A stretch of 5,067 bases of DNA from Bacteroidales bacterium (GTDB taxonomy: Bacteria > Bacteroidota > Bacteroidia > Bacteroidales > ML635J-15): positions 1-5,067 of the forward strand of contig JAQVEY010000220.1 of the NCBI GenBank assembly GCA_028697515.1, read 5' to 3'. Shown here one piece after another: positions 4,943-5,067 of the stretch. The position numbers and the translations under genes are program-made. Positions within the stretch are counted from its first letter, which is position 1. Every line of letters begins with the position of its first letter. The notes beneath the pieces were generated by a model, which had not been told where the DNA came from, did not search any database, and saw nothing but the letters and a program-made list of their open reading frames with translations.

Positions 4943-5067
4943 TTATTTATAAATCGTTAATACTTTTGTTTTTCTGTCAATTTCCCATTGGCTAAATTTA
5001 TCTAAAAATGATTTACCGCATAAAAGAGAACCATTTGGGATAATAGCGACTTTCACATTGTTTACTA
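4943..5067 (-). CDS. Retropepsin-like (clan AA) aspartic protease, C-terminal end only
   Basis: A minus-strand frame open from the window edge gives 40 residues ending in TAA at 4943-4945. It contains NVKVAIIPNGSLLCGKSFLD and then KFSQWEID, ending VLTIYK. The pattern hydrophobic-LL-x-G-x-S-F-L, followed by a W-x-I-D strand and a final L-T-I strand, is the typical C-terminus of the small retropepsin-like proteases of bacteria, here with Cys before the Gly of the flap-side loop. The catalytic Asp motif (D-T/S-G) should lie upstream, outside the window, so activity cannot be judged. The gene is the promoter-proximal partner of the RDD gene. Confidence 0.72.
   Translation of the reverse strand, partial: VNNVKVAIIPNGSLLCGKSFLDKFSQWEIDRKTKVLTIYK

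Overview
The window looks like AT-rich chromosomal DNA from a member of the Bacteroidota. Several upstream regions carry the phylum's TAnnTTTG-type -7 promoter box and lack a Shine-Dalgarno sequence. One lipoprotein has an acidic stretch right after its lipidated cysteine, as Bacteroidota surface lipoproteins do. The gene families present (a CysK-like PLP enzyme, an AAA_14/DUF4143 ATPase, an RDD membrane protein, a retropepsin-like protease) also fit. The exact genus cannot be read from the sequence.

Left part (1-1365): the N-terminal half of a PLP-dependent enzyme gene runs leftward out of the window. It is divergent from a small lipoprotein gene, and the roughly 270 bp between them holds a promoter box for each. 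Downstream of the lipoprotein gene is a gene-free stretch (1366-1825). It holds a short hairpin, a perfect 36-bp palindrome, a C-rich tract, a REP-like patch and an inverted repeat.

Middle (1715-3530): a DUF4143-type ATPase gene on the minus strand is flanked on both sides by two copies of one inverted repeat, with identical 12-bp arms and 15-nt spacers of equal length but different sequence. The upstream copy overlaps the gene's likely -7 box. Beyond it lies a gene-poor stretch with a possible decayed coding remnant and palindromic repeat debris.

Right part (3531-5067): two small tandem genes on the plus strand encode paralogous, unrecognised proteins sharing an ungapped F-x-G-x-W-K-x-x-E-T-G start, likely an operon. 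After about 300 bp of non-coding DNA with a second REP-like patch, a leftward pair follows: the tail of a retropepsin-like aspartic protease, then an RDD-family membrane protein 6 bp later.

No complete defence system, CRISPR array, RNA gene or transposase gene is visible. The points most worth following are the paired inverted repeats around the ATPase, the 36-bp palindrome, and the tandem GxW paralogues.
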